Positions 1 to 6,727 of a DNA stretch of 26,154 nucleotides are shown piece by piece. Source of the DNA: an uncultured Oscillospiraceae bacterium (GTDB lineage Bacteria > Bacillota > Clostridia > Oscillospirales > Oscillospiraceae); the NCBI GenBank assembly GCA_947631805.1, contig CANRNA010000004.1:1-26154 (forward strand). Reading direction: 5' to 3'. The notes under the pieces were generated by a model, which was not told where the DNA came from, searched no databases, and saw nothing but the letters and a program-made list of their open reading frames with translations. The position numbers and the translations under genes are program-made. Numbering within the stretch: position 1 is the first letter of the stretch; each line of letters opens with the position of its first letter.

Positions 1-533
1 ACGCCCACATCCAGCAGCGCCCCGCCCGCCCTGTCCGGGTCGAACAGCCGGGACGCGCTCTTCTCCCCGTATATCCGGAAGGCCGCCTCCGCCCGCTCTA
101 TCCGCCCGAACAGGCCCCGGTCCAGCCAGTCCTTCACCTGGTTGGCCACCGGCGCGAACCAGGTCCACATGGCCTCGGCGATGTAAAGGCCCCGCGCCTC
201 GGCCAGGGCCGTCAGCTCCCTCGCCTGCCGGGCATTAACCGTGAAGGACTTTTCGCACAGCACCGGCTTGCCCAGCTCCAGGGCCAGTCTGGCGTATTCA
301 TAGTGGCTTTGGTGGGGCGTGACCACATACACCCCCTCCACCCCCGGCGCGGCGATGGCCTCCGCCGCCGACCGGGCCGGGACCGCGCCGTATTGGGCGG
401 CGAAGGCCTCGGTTTTTTCATAGCGCCTTGCATAGACCGACGCCACTCTGTGCCGCCCCGTGGCGGTGATCTGCCCGGCGACCGTATGCCCCAGGCCTCC
501 GCAGCCGATAAAGCACCATCCGAACGCTTTCAT
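1..533 (-). CDS. Gfo/Idh/MocA family oxidoreductase (N-terminal part, runs off window edge)
   Basis: The N-terminal 177 codons of an NAD(P)-dependent oxidoreductase read from an ATG at 531-533; the C-terminal part lies beyond base 1. The start MKAFGWCFIGCGGLG carries the Rossmann GxGxxG-type nucleotide loop. Further on come the VTPHQSHYEYA segment and LELGKPVLCEKSFTVN, matching the family's GKxVxxEKP motif with Ser in place of Pro. AEAMWTWFAP resembles the stretch found in dihydrodiol dehydrogenase/anhydrofructose reductase-like members. The family acts on sugars, inositols and related polyols in the cytoplasm; the substrate cannot be told here. The ATG has a good ribosome site (GGGAGG, about 9 bases upstream). 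It reads away from the phosphodiesterase gene, so the two are divergent. Family call is strong; substrate unknown. Confidence 0.88.
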   Translation of the reverse strand, partial: MKAFGWCFIGCGGLGHTVAGQITATGRHRVASVYARRYEKTEAFAAQYGAVPARSAAEAIAAPGVEGVYVVTPHQSHYEYARLALELGKPVLCEKSFTVNARQARELTALAEARGLYIAEAMWTWFAPVANQVKDWLDRGLFGRIERAEAAFRIYGEKSASRLFDPDRAGGALLDVG

Positions 534-563
534 ATCCGCGCCTCCCTGTCGTCTGTTTTTTCC

Positions 564-592
564 ATTATACCGCCCGCCGCCCCTTTTCGCAA
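564..592 (-). promoter_or_regulatory. Promoter of the Gfo/Idh/MocA oxidoreductase gene
   Basis: On the minus strand a -35 box TTGCGA (587-592) is followed after exactly 17 bases by a perfect -10 box TATAAT (564-569). Transcription would start about 30 bases before the ATG at 533, leaving room for the GGGAGG ribosome site. Read from the sequence; not tested. Confidence 0.65.
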
Positions 593-855
593 CGCTCAGC
601 ATAAGACAGGCTGACAAAGGACGGATAAACGAGAGCGAAGGCCGGTCAGGCCGAGCCGCGCGGCGGGCCGCGCGTGAAGTCAAAAGCCATGGTCTTTATC
701 TTTATCCCTGACGGCAACGAAAGCCGCTACGATATCGACATCGGAAATATCATCGACCTACTTGTCCACCGAATCGCAAGTAATGCCCCTTCCGCTTCCC
801 CTTTTCCCCCTCCCGGCGCGGCATTGCCCCGGACGATAATTTTTCCAAAAAGTGT
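593..855. other. Intergenic stretch with an 8-bp GC hairpin and no convincing gene
   Basis: This spacer lies between two divergent genes. It holds a perfect inverted repeat at 657-674 (arms CGCGCGGC/GCCGCGCG, two-base centre). A short open frame from ATG 689 to 859 has no ribosome site and an unlikely proline-rich end, so I do not call it a gene. The stretch around 690-780 is visibly less GC-rich than the flanking genes and has no explanation I can support. Confidence 0.4.
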
Positions 856-906
856 GTGACGCCGCCGCCCGGATGGTTTATAATAGGACCACGGACAGGA
901 GGTGAG
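856..906 (+). promoter_or_regulatory. Promoter and strong ribosome binding site of the phosphodiesterase gene
   Basis: A -35-like GTGACG (856-861) is followed after 17 bases by a perfect TATAAT (879-884). An extended Shine-Dalgarno AGGAGGTGAG at 897-906 precedes the ATG at 912. The short distance between -10 box and ribosome site implies a leader of only about 20 bases. Confidence 0.6.
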
Positions 907-911
907 CCGCC

Positions 912-2717
912 ATGAAAAAGATAAAGACCGCCGGGCGGCCCGTGCTGGGCGCTCTGCGGCCCCTGGCGGCCTTCGAGGTCCTGTACAAAATGGGGGCGGT
1001 CATCCTGTTCGTGCCCCTGCTGCTGGGCTCGTCGGCCCTGGTGATGCGCCTGAACGGCCTGGCCTATCTGACCCATGAGAACATCCGCGCCTTCCTCACC
1101 AGCCCTTTGACGGTGCTGGCCTTCGGGATGTGCCTGCTGCTGGGGGCGGCGTATGAGCTCGTCGATATCTGCGCGGTCCTCTTCGCCCTGGACCAGGCCG
1201 CCCTGGGGCGGACCGTCACCGCCGGGCAGATACTGCGCTTCGCCCTGGGCGGCGCGGCCCGGGCCCTCCGGCCAAGGGCCATCCCCCTGGCCGCGGCGGC
1301 GCTGCTCCTTCTCCCGGCGGTGCACGGCGGCTGCATCCTGGGCTTTTTCGCCACGGTCTCCGTGCCCGGCCCCATCGCCGACTACCTGCGGGCCAAGCCC
1401 CTTCTGCCGGAGCTGGTCACTGCCGCGGGGCTGCTCATGACGGCGGCGGGCCTGTGGCTGCTTTACGCCTTCCCCTGCCTCGTCCTGGAGGGCGGCCCGG
1501 CCCGGAAGAGCGCCGCCGCCCTGATAAAGGGCCACCGCGGGCGGGACATGGGGGCCTTCCTCGGGGTGCAGGCGGTCTGCGCCGCCCTGGGCGTGGCGCT
1601 GCTGCTGGCCGTGGTGGCCGCCGCCGGACTGGTCGGCCGCCTGCTCACGGCGGCGTTCCGGCTGGATTGGCTGGGCCCCTTCGCCGTGTGGCTCGCCACG
1701 GTGCTGACGCTGTGGCTCATCGCCTCCCTGGCCGTCCCCGTGGGGTACGGGTCTCTGGGGGTCTTGTATCTGCGCCGGAGGGCGGCGGGGGGCCAGCCCC
1801 TGCCCTGCCCCGCCGCGCCCGCGCCCTGCCGCCTGTCCTCCGTCCCCCGGCGGGACAAGCTCATCAAGGCCCTGGCCGCCTGCGCCGTCGCCGCCGGGAG
1901 CCTGGCCATATTCCTCATGCTCTGCACCGGCGCCATCAACCCCGATGTGGAATATCTGCACACCATGGAGATAACCGCCCACCGGGGCGCCTCCGCCTTC
2001 TTCCCGGAAAACACCATGGCCGCCTTCGTGGGCGCCAATGACCTGGGCGCCGACTGGATAGAACTGGATGTCCAGCAGTGCCGGGACGGGCAGCTCGTCG
2101 TGGCCCACGACGCGAATCTGAAACGGACCACCGGCGTGAATGTGAACGTCTGGGAGCTCACCTATCCCCAGATAGCCGCCCTGGACGCCGGGAGCGCCTT
2201 CGGCCCCGAGTACGCGGGCGAGCCCATCCCCCTGCTCGCGGACGTGCTGGCCTTCGCCAGGGACAGCGGCGTGAAGCTCAATATCGAGCTGAAGCCCACC
2301 GGCCATGAGACGGACCTGGAGAAAAGCGTCGTGGACGCCATCCGCCAGGCGGAGCTGGAGGACGCCTGCGTCGTCACCTCCCAGGTCTACCAGGTGCTGA
2401 AAGATCTGAAGGCATACGACGAGAACATCACCACGGTGTATGTGATGCGCCTGGCTTACGGCAGCATCGACAGGCTGAGCGCGGCGGACCATTTCAGCGT
2501 GGACGCGAAAAGCGTCACCCGTGCCCTGGTCTCCCGGGTGCATAACGCCGGAAAGCAGCTCTACGCCTGGACGGTCAACACCCGCAAGAGCATCAATAAC
2601 ATGATAGACCTGGGCGTGGACAACATCATCACGGACGACGTGGACCTTGCCAAGCAGTGCGTCTACGAAAGCCGCTACAGCGGCCTGGTGGAGGATTATA
2701 TCCAGCTGATACAGTGA
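912..2717 (+). CDS. Glycerophosphodiester phosphodiesterase with N-terminal multi-span membrane domain
   Basis: Probable enzyme hydrolysing glycerophosphodiesters to glycerol 3-phosphate and an alcohol. Of 601 residues, the first 340 or so form a hydrophobic, Ala/Leu-rich region with several membrane helices, resembling the glycerophosphoryl diester phosphodiesterase membrane domain. Residues 352-601 are a GDPD TIM barrel: AHRGAS (His357), FFPENT (Glu366), IELDVQ (Glu384, Asp386) and VAHD (His399) are the family's catalytic and metal-binding residues. LNIELKP and the late AWTVN and DNIITDD motifs are also present, so the domain looks complete. The catalytic domain follows a last membrane helix (about 318-340) and should sit at the membrane face, where it may act on lipid head groups or teichoic-acid units. 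Monocistronic: own promoter upstream, terminator 10 bases downstream. Substrate is inference. Confidence 0.92.
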   Translation: MKKIKTAGRPVLGALRPLAAFEVLYKMGAVILFVPLLLGSSALVMRLNGLAYLTHENIRAFLTSPLTVLAFGMCLLLGAAYELVDICAVLFALDQAALGRTVTAGQILRFALGGAARALRPRAIPLAAAALLLLPAVHGGCILGFFATVSVPGPIADYLRAKPLLPELVTAAGLLMTAAGLWLLYAFPCLVLEGGPARKSAAALIKGHRGRDMGAFLGVQAVCAALGVALLLAVVAAAGLVGRLLTAAFRLDWLGPFAVWLATVLTLWLIASLAVPVGYGSLGVLYLRRRAAGGQPLPCPAAPAPCRLSSVPRRDKLIKALAACAVAAGSLAIFLMLCTGAINPDVEYLHTMEITAHRGASAFFPENTMAAFVGANDLGADWIELDVQQCRDGQLVVAHDANLKRTTGVNVNVWELTYPQIAALDAGSAFGPEYAGEPIPLLADVLAFARDSGVKLNIELKPTGHETDLEKSVVDAIRQAELEDACVVTSQVYQVLKDLKAYDENITTVYVMRLAYGSIDRLSAADHFSVDAKSVTRALVSRVHNAGKQLYAWTVNTRKSINNMIDLGVDNIITDDVDLAKQCVYESRYSGLVEDYIQLIQ

Positions 2718-2727
2718 TTTATATTGT

Positions 2728-2770
2728 ATAACGAACCCCCGGCGCGGGAAACGCGCCGGGGGTTCGTTAT
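2728..2770. terminator. 19-bp perfect hairpin terminator shared by two convergent genes
   Basis: Arms 2728-2746 and 2752-2770 are fully complementary around the loop GGAAA. The hairpin lies between the stop of the phosphodiesterase (plus) and the stop of sfsA (minus). There is no classic run of T on either side, only AT-rich sequence on the minus-strand exit, so it is a bidirectional terminator or 3' stabilising structure. Confidence 0.8.
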
Positions 2771-2776
2771 GTGGAT

Positions 2777-3457
2777 TCAGAGCCGGACCTCTATGGGCCG
2801 GTGGACGGTCATGCTGTCGGGGGTGACCAAGCAGTCGTAAGCCAATATCTCCACCCCCGCGTCACGGGCGGCCCGGAGGGCGGCGGCAAAGGCCGGGTCG
2901 GTGGCCTCGTTGGGGGCGAACCAGGCCGGGCCCTCCATCTGGACAACGAACATCACCCACGCCCGGCCGGGGAAAAGCGCCAGCTCCCGCAGGTGCTTTG
3001 TCCCCCGCTGGGTGGGGGCGTCGGGGAACAGGACCACCCCGTCCCGCTCCAGGGTGACGCCCTTCACCTCCAACAGCGCCAGCTCCGGCGGGGAGGTCGG
3101 CGGGACAACGGCGAAGTCGAAGCGGCTGTCCCCATAGGAAAATTCAGGCTTTATCGCCGCTCCGGGGACGAGGCCCCCCGCCTCCAAAAACTCCCGGACC
3201 GCGGCGTTGGGGGCCTGGCTGTCCATGTTGATGAGCAAGCCGCCCTTTTCCACCGCCACCAGGTCGTAGCGGGTCTTGCGGGGCGTGTTCTCCCCCGCGT
3301 CGGACAGGTACACACGGGCCCCCGGCACCAGCAGTTCCCGGCACCGGCCCGTGTTCTTCACGTGGACCGTCTCGGTCCTGCCGCCCATGTCCACCAGGGC
3401 CATGAACCGGTTGGGCCGGGCGACGAACCGCCCGGCCGCGATCTTTTCATATCTCAT
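2777..3457 (-). CDS. sfsA: SfsA family DNA/RNA nuclease
   Basis: 226 residues, the normal length for SfsA (sugar fermentation stimulation protein). The conserved HVKNTGRCRELLVPGA block (residues 32-47) belongs to the N-terminal OB-like part. SRFDFAV and LLEVKGVTL supply the acidic/Lys residues of the PD-(D/E)XK-type nuclease fold, and TQRGTKHLREL follows as in other members. The family was first described as affecting maltose metabolism in E. coli and is now regarded as a nucleic-acid-binding nuclease; the cellular role is unclear. The ATG overlaps the stop of the preceding ABC ATPase gene by 4 bases (ATGA), so translation is coupled to the transporter operon and it is the last gene before the terminator. 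Identity is firm; why it sits in a peptide-transport operon is not known. Confidence 0.95.
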   Translation of the reverse strand: MRYEKIAAGRFVARPNRFMALVDMGGRTETVHVKNTGRCRELLVPGARVYLSDAGENTPRKTRYDLVAVEKGGLLINMDSQAPNAAVREFLEAGGLVPGAAIKPEFSYGDSRFDFAVVPPTSPPELALLEVKGVTLERDGVVLFPDAPTQRGTKHLRELALFPGRAWVMFVVQMEGPAWFAPNEATDPAFAAALRAARDAGVEILAYDCLVTPDSMTVHRPIEVRL

Positions 3458-4200
3458 ATTTCATCCTTCACCGCCTGGATGAGCTTGCGGGTATACTCAT
3501 GCTGAGGGTGGTCATACACCTCGTCCACCGTGCCGGTCTCGATGATGCGCCCCTTTTCCATCACCATCACCCGGTCGCATATCGAATAGACCACGTTCAG
3601 GTCATGGCTGATGAACAGATAGCTCAAATCCAGCTCCCGGCGGAGCTGCCACAGCAGGTCCAATATCTGGGCCTGGATGGTCACGTCCAGGGCCGACACG
3701 GGCTCGTCGGCGATGATGAACTGAGGGCGCTGGATGAGGGCCAGGGCGATGGACACCCGCTGGCGCTGGCCGCCGGAGAGCTCACGGGGCTTGCGCTTTA
3801 CATAATCTTCTTCCAGCCCCACCCGGGCCATCATGTCCAGCACCCGGCGCTTCCGCTCCGCAGCGTCGTATTTGCCGAAAATGCGCAGGGGCTCGGACAA
3901 TATCCAGCCCACGGTCCGGGCCGGATTCAGGCTGGACAGGGGGTCCTGAAACACCATCTGGGGCCGCTTTGTGTGGTGACGGACGACGCCGGACACGTCC
4001 TTTTCCGGGAGCATGCCCAAAATGGCCTTGGACAGGGTGGACTTGCCGCAGCCGGATTCGCCCACCAGGCCGACTATCTCCCCGTGGTTAACATAAAAAT
4101 TCGCGTCGTGCACCGCCTCAAACCCGGCACGGCGGCCGAAGACCGTGGTGTCCGAGTAGCGGACGGTGAGATGCTCCACTTCCAGCACAGGTTCACTCAT
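3454..4200 (-). CDS. Peptide/nickel-type ABC transporter ATPase (OppF/DppF/NikE-like)
   Basis: Cytoplasmic ATPase subunit of the importer encoded upstream; it powers uptake of the ligand caught by the family 5 binding protein. In 248 residues it shows Walker A GESGCGKST (47-55), the Q-loop MVFQDPLSSLNP typical of the peptide/nickel subfamily, signature LSGGQRQRVSIA, Walker B FIIADEPVSALD and the switch HD in LFISHDLNVVY. It is shorter than classical OppF (over 300 residues), lacking the C-terminal oligopeptide-transporter extension and ending near EYTRKLIQAVKDEI; the size is closer to NikE. It overlaps the previous ATPase gene by 8 bases and sfsA by 4. Complete and apparently functional; ligand (peptide or nickel chelate) undecided. 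Confidence 0.92.
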   Translation of the reverse strand: MSEPVLEVEHLTVRYSDTTVFGRRAGFEAVHDANFYVNHGEIVGLVGESGCGKSTLSKAILGMLPEKDVSGVVRHHTKRPQMVFQDPLSSLNPARTVGWILSEPLRIFGKYDAAERKRRVLDMMARVGLEEDYVKRKPRELSGGQRQRVSIALALIQRPQFIIADEPVSALDVTIQAQILDLLWQLRRELDLSYLFISHDLNVVYSICDRVMVMEKGRIIETGTVDEVYDHPQHEYTRKLIQAVKDEI

Positions 4201-4981
4201 GGCGCTTCCTCGTGGGGATGGCGGCGATGAGCCGCCGGGTGTAATCGTCCTGGGGGCTGGCGAACACGTCTTCGGTGTTGCCCCGCTCCACGATCCGGCC
4301 CCGGTACATGACGGCCACCGACTCGCACAGGCGGCGCACCACGGACAGGTCGTGGCTGATGAGCAGGATGGCCACCCCGTACCGGACGCTGATGGACTTC
4401 AAAAGCCGCAGTATCTGTATCTGGACTGTCACGTCCAGGGCGGTGGTGGGCTCGTCGCAAATGAGCAGCTTGGGGTGTATCACCATGGCCGAGGCGATGA
4501 CAGCCCGCTGGCGCTGGCCGCCGGAGAGCTGGTGGGGGTATTTTTCGTATGTCACCTCCGGCTCCGGCAGGCCCACCTGGACCATGGCCTCCAAGGCCCG
4601 CTCCCGCCGCTGGTCGGCGGTCAGGTCCGTGTGCAGGCGAAGCACCTCCTCCACCTGGCAGCCCACCCGTATGAGGGGGTTGAGGCTGGTCATAGGCTCC
4701 TGAAACACCACGCCGATGCCCGGCCCCTGGATGGCGCGCAACTCCTCCCGGGGGCAGGTGAGCACATCCCGGCCCTGGAACAGCACCTGGCCGCTGAGAG
4801 CGGCGCTCCCCCGCTGCAAAAGCCCGGAGAGGGCCATGGCCGTGACGGTCTTCCCGGAGCCGGACTCCCCCACCAGGCCCAGCCGCTGGCCGGGCTCGAT
4901 GGTCATGTCCACGCCCCGGACGGCCTCCTTGCCCGTGGAGTGGAAGCGCACGCGCAGATCGCGTATCTCAACCAGCGCCAT
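4193..4981 (-). CDS. Peptide/nickel-type ABC transporter ATPase (OppD/DppD/NikD-like)
   Basis: Second ATPase of the importer, 262 residues. Motifs: Walker A GESGSGKT, Q-loop VVFQEPMTSLNPL, signature LSGGQRQRAVIA, Walker B LLICDEPTTALD, switch LLISHDLSVV. Like its partner it stops soon after DYTRRLIAAIP, without the long C-terminal extension of OppD. Together the two would form the nucleotide-binding heterodimer under the permeases. The ATG lies inside the end of the permease gene (14-base overlap) and its own end overlaps the next ATPase gene, so the whole set is translationally coupled. Function as ATPase is certain from motifs; transported ligand is not. Confidence 0.92.
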   Translation of the reverse strand: MALVEIRDLRVRFHSTGKEAVRGVDMTIEPGQRLGLVGESGSGKTVTAMALSGLLQRGSAALSGQVLFQGRDVLTCPREELRAIQGPGIGVVFQEPMTSLNPLIRVGCQVEEVLRLHTDLTADQRRERALEAMVQVGLPEPEVTYEKYPHQLSGGQRQRAVIASAMVIHPKLLICDEPTTALDVTVQIQILRLLKSISVRYGVAILLISHDLSVVRRLCESVAVMYRGRIVERGNTEDVFASPQDDYTRRLIAAIPTRKRHE

Positions 4982-5774
4982 AGCCGCCTCCCATCCCCTC
5001 GCTGAGCAGGCCGAAGCCCAGCACCAGCAGGATGATCGCCGCGCCTGTGCTCAAAGCGTACCAGGGCGCGGACAGCAGATACCCCTGGGCCTCGTTCAGC
5101 ATCCGGCCCAAACTTGCATCCGGCGGCTGGACGCCCACGCCCAGATAGCTCATGGACGCCTCCGCCAGCACAGCGTTATTGAACCCGATGGCCACGCTGG
5201 GCAGCAGCACGGGCACGATGTTGGGCAATATGTGCCGGAACAGCACCCGCATATCCCCCGCCCCCATGAGCCGGGCGCTGCGCACATAGTCCAGGCTCTT
5301 CTGCCGGGCCACCTCCGTGCGCACGATACGGGCAAAGCTGGGCACGAACAGCACGCCCAGGGCGATGATGATGTTGTACTTGCCCTGGCCGAACAGGGCG
5401 ATGAGCACCAGGGCCAGAAGGATGCTGGGGAAGGCGGCGACGGCGTCGTTCAGGCGCATGACGATCTCGTCCAGCCAGCCGCCGTAATACCCTGTGAGCC
5501 CGCCGATGACAAGCCCCGCCGCCAGGCCGATGGCCACCGTGGCCCCGGCGATGAGGGCGGTGGCTCCCGCCCCCTCCACCACACGGGAGAAGATATCCCG
5601 GCCGAAGTTGTCGGTGCCAAGGGGGTGGGAAAGACTGGGCCCGGCCATTTTGGCCGCGCCGTTCATGGCGTTGGGGTCGTAAGGGGTCCAGACCATGCCC
5701 ACCAGGATGACGGCGAGCATGAAGGCGGTGATGACGGCCCCGGCGGTGAAGTTTTTGTTGTGTCTGAGCTTCAT
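4968..5774 (-). CDS. Peptide/nickel-type ABC transporter permease (OppC/DppC-like)
   Basis: Inner permease subunit, 268 residues from the ATG at 5772-5774 (MKLRHNKNFTAG). After one N-terminal helix comes HPLGTDNFGRDIFSR, the hallmark of DppC/OppC/NikC proteins, then the binding-protein-dependent transport domain with about five more helices. The EAA-like loop that touches the ATPase is LDYVRSARLMGAGDMRVLF followed by RHILPN. YLGVGVQPPDASLG is the usual motif near the end. It starts 11 bases after the stop of the other permease and overlaps the following ATPase gene. A longer in-frame reading upstream exists but is a shadow of the first permease gene. Confidence 0.92.
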   Translation of the reverse strand: MKLRHNKNFTAGAVITAFMLAVILVGMVWTPYDPNAMNGAAKMAGPSLSHPLGTDNFGRDIFSRVVEGAGATALIAGATVAIGLAAGLVIGGLTGYYGGWLDEIVMRLNDAVAAFPSILLALVLIALFGQGKYNIIIALGVLFVPSFARIVRTEVARQKSLDYVRSARLMGAGDMRVLFRHILPNIVPVLLPSVAIGFNNAVLAEASMSYLGVGVQPPDASLGRMLNEAQGYLLSAPWYALSTGAAIILLVLGFGLLSEGMGGGYGAG

Positions 5775-5785
5775 ATCTGTCTCTG

Positions 5786-6727
5786 TCACCCCAGCCGGAT
5801 GCGGGGGTCTATGGTCTGGGTGATCACGTCCGCCAGGTAGTTCATGAACACCACGATGAAGGCGATGATGACCACGATGCACTGGACCACCGGGTAGTCC
5901 CGGTTGCCGATGCTGGCGATCAGGAGCCTGCCCAGCCCCGGCAGGGCGAACACCTGCTCCACGATGATGGACCCGGCCACGATGTCCGCCAGCGTCATGG
6001 CCACAAAGGTCACCACCGGCAAAATGGCGTTTCGCAGCACGTGGCCCCGGATGACCCCCCAGCGGGAGTTGCCCCGGCTGTAGGCCGTGCGCACATAGTC
6101 CCGGTCCATCTCGTTGAGGATGTTGGACCGGAGCAGCTTGGTGACCATGGCCGCCTTGGGGATGGCGATGGCCAGGGCCGGGAAGATCAGATAGCCCAGA
6201 AAGCCCCAAAAGCTCTCCCGCCAGCTCACGAAGCCCCCCGGCACAAACAGCTTCAGCACCAGGCCGAAAACATAGGTGAACAGCATTCCCAAAAAGAACG
6301 GGGGAATGGCCATGAACACCTGGTTCATGGCCACGAATACCCGATCGAGCCGTCCGCCCTGCCAGCGGGCCAGCGTGATGCCAAGAGGGATGCTGATGGC
6401 AATGACCAGAAGCCAGGCCATGAGGGACAGCCCCGCCGTGACGGCGCCCTTCCCCTCCATGACCTTCTCCACGCTCATGCCATAGCTGTAGCTGTCGCCC
6501 ATATCCCCGGTGACGAAACCGGTGAGCCAATCCCAGTACCGCACCAGGACGTTCCTGTCCAGTCCCATCGCGTGCCGCAGCGCCGCCGCCCGCTCCGGGG
6601 TGTAGTCATTGCCCAAGAGCTTGGTTGTGGGGTCGCCGGGGACGATCTGGAAGGCCAGGAAGGCCAGCAGGGATATGAGGAGCAGGGTGACGACCAATAC
6701 TCCTGTTTTTTTCAGCACATACCGCAC
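5786..6727 (-). CDS. Peptide/nickel-type ABC transporter permease (OppB/DppB-like)
   Basis: First permease, 313 residues and about six membrane helices. The N-terminal helix leads into FQIVPGDPTTKLLG, matching the family's PGDP motif, followed by the extracytoplasmic RHAMGLDRNVLVRYWDWL stretch. The EAA-like coupling loop is RDYVRTAYSRGNSRWGVIRG. The start is GTG at 6725-6727, directly touching the TAA of the binding-protein gene (no gap). No clear Shine-Dalgarno is seen there, so initiation probably depends on ribosomes finishing the upstream gene. It would pair with the adjacent permease to form the transmembrane channel. Confidence 0.92.
   Translation of the reverse strand: MRYVLKKTGVLVVTLLLISLLAFLAFQIVPGDPTTKLLGNDYTPERAAALRHAMGLDRNVLVRYWDWLTGFVTGDMGDSYSYGMSVEKVMEGKGAVTAGLSLMAWLLVIAISIPLGITLARWQGGRLDRVFVAMNQVFMAIPPFFLGMLFTYVFGLVLKLFVPGGFVSWRESFWGFLGYLIFPALAIAIPKAAMVTKLLRSNILNEMDRDYVRTAYSRGNSRWGVIRGHVLRNAILPVVTFVAMTLADIVAGSIIVEQVFALPGLGRLLIASIGNRDYPVVQCIVVIIAFIVVFMNYLADVITQTIDPRIRLG

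Noticed and set aside
689..859. Small open frame in the first divergent spacer
   Set aside because: No Shine-Dalgarno, a proline-rich unlikely C-terminus and overlap with the next promoter.
750..2543. 597-residue open frame on the minus strand opposite the phosphodiesterase gene
   Set aside because: Gly/Gln/His-rich reading typical of an antisense frame in GC-rich DNA; the plus-strand gene has clear GDPD motifs.
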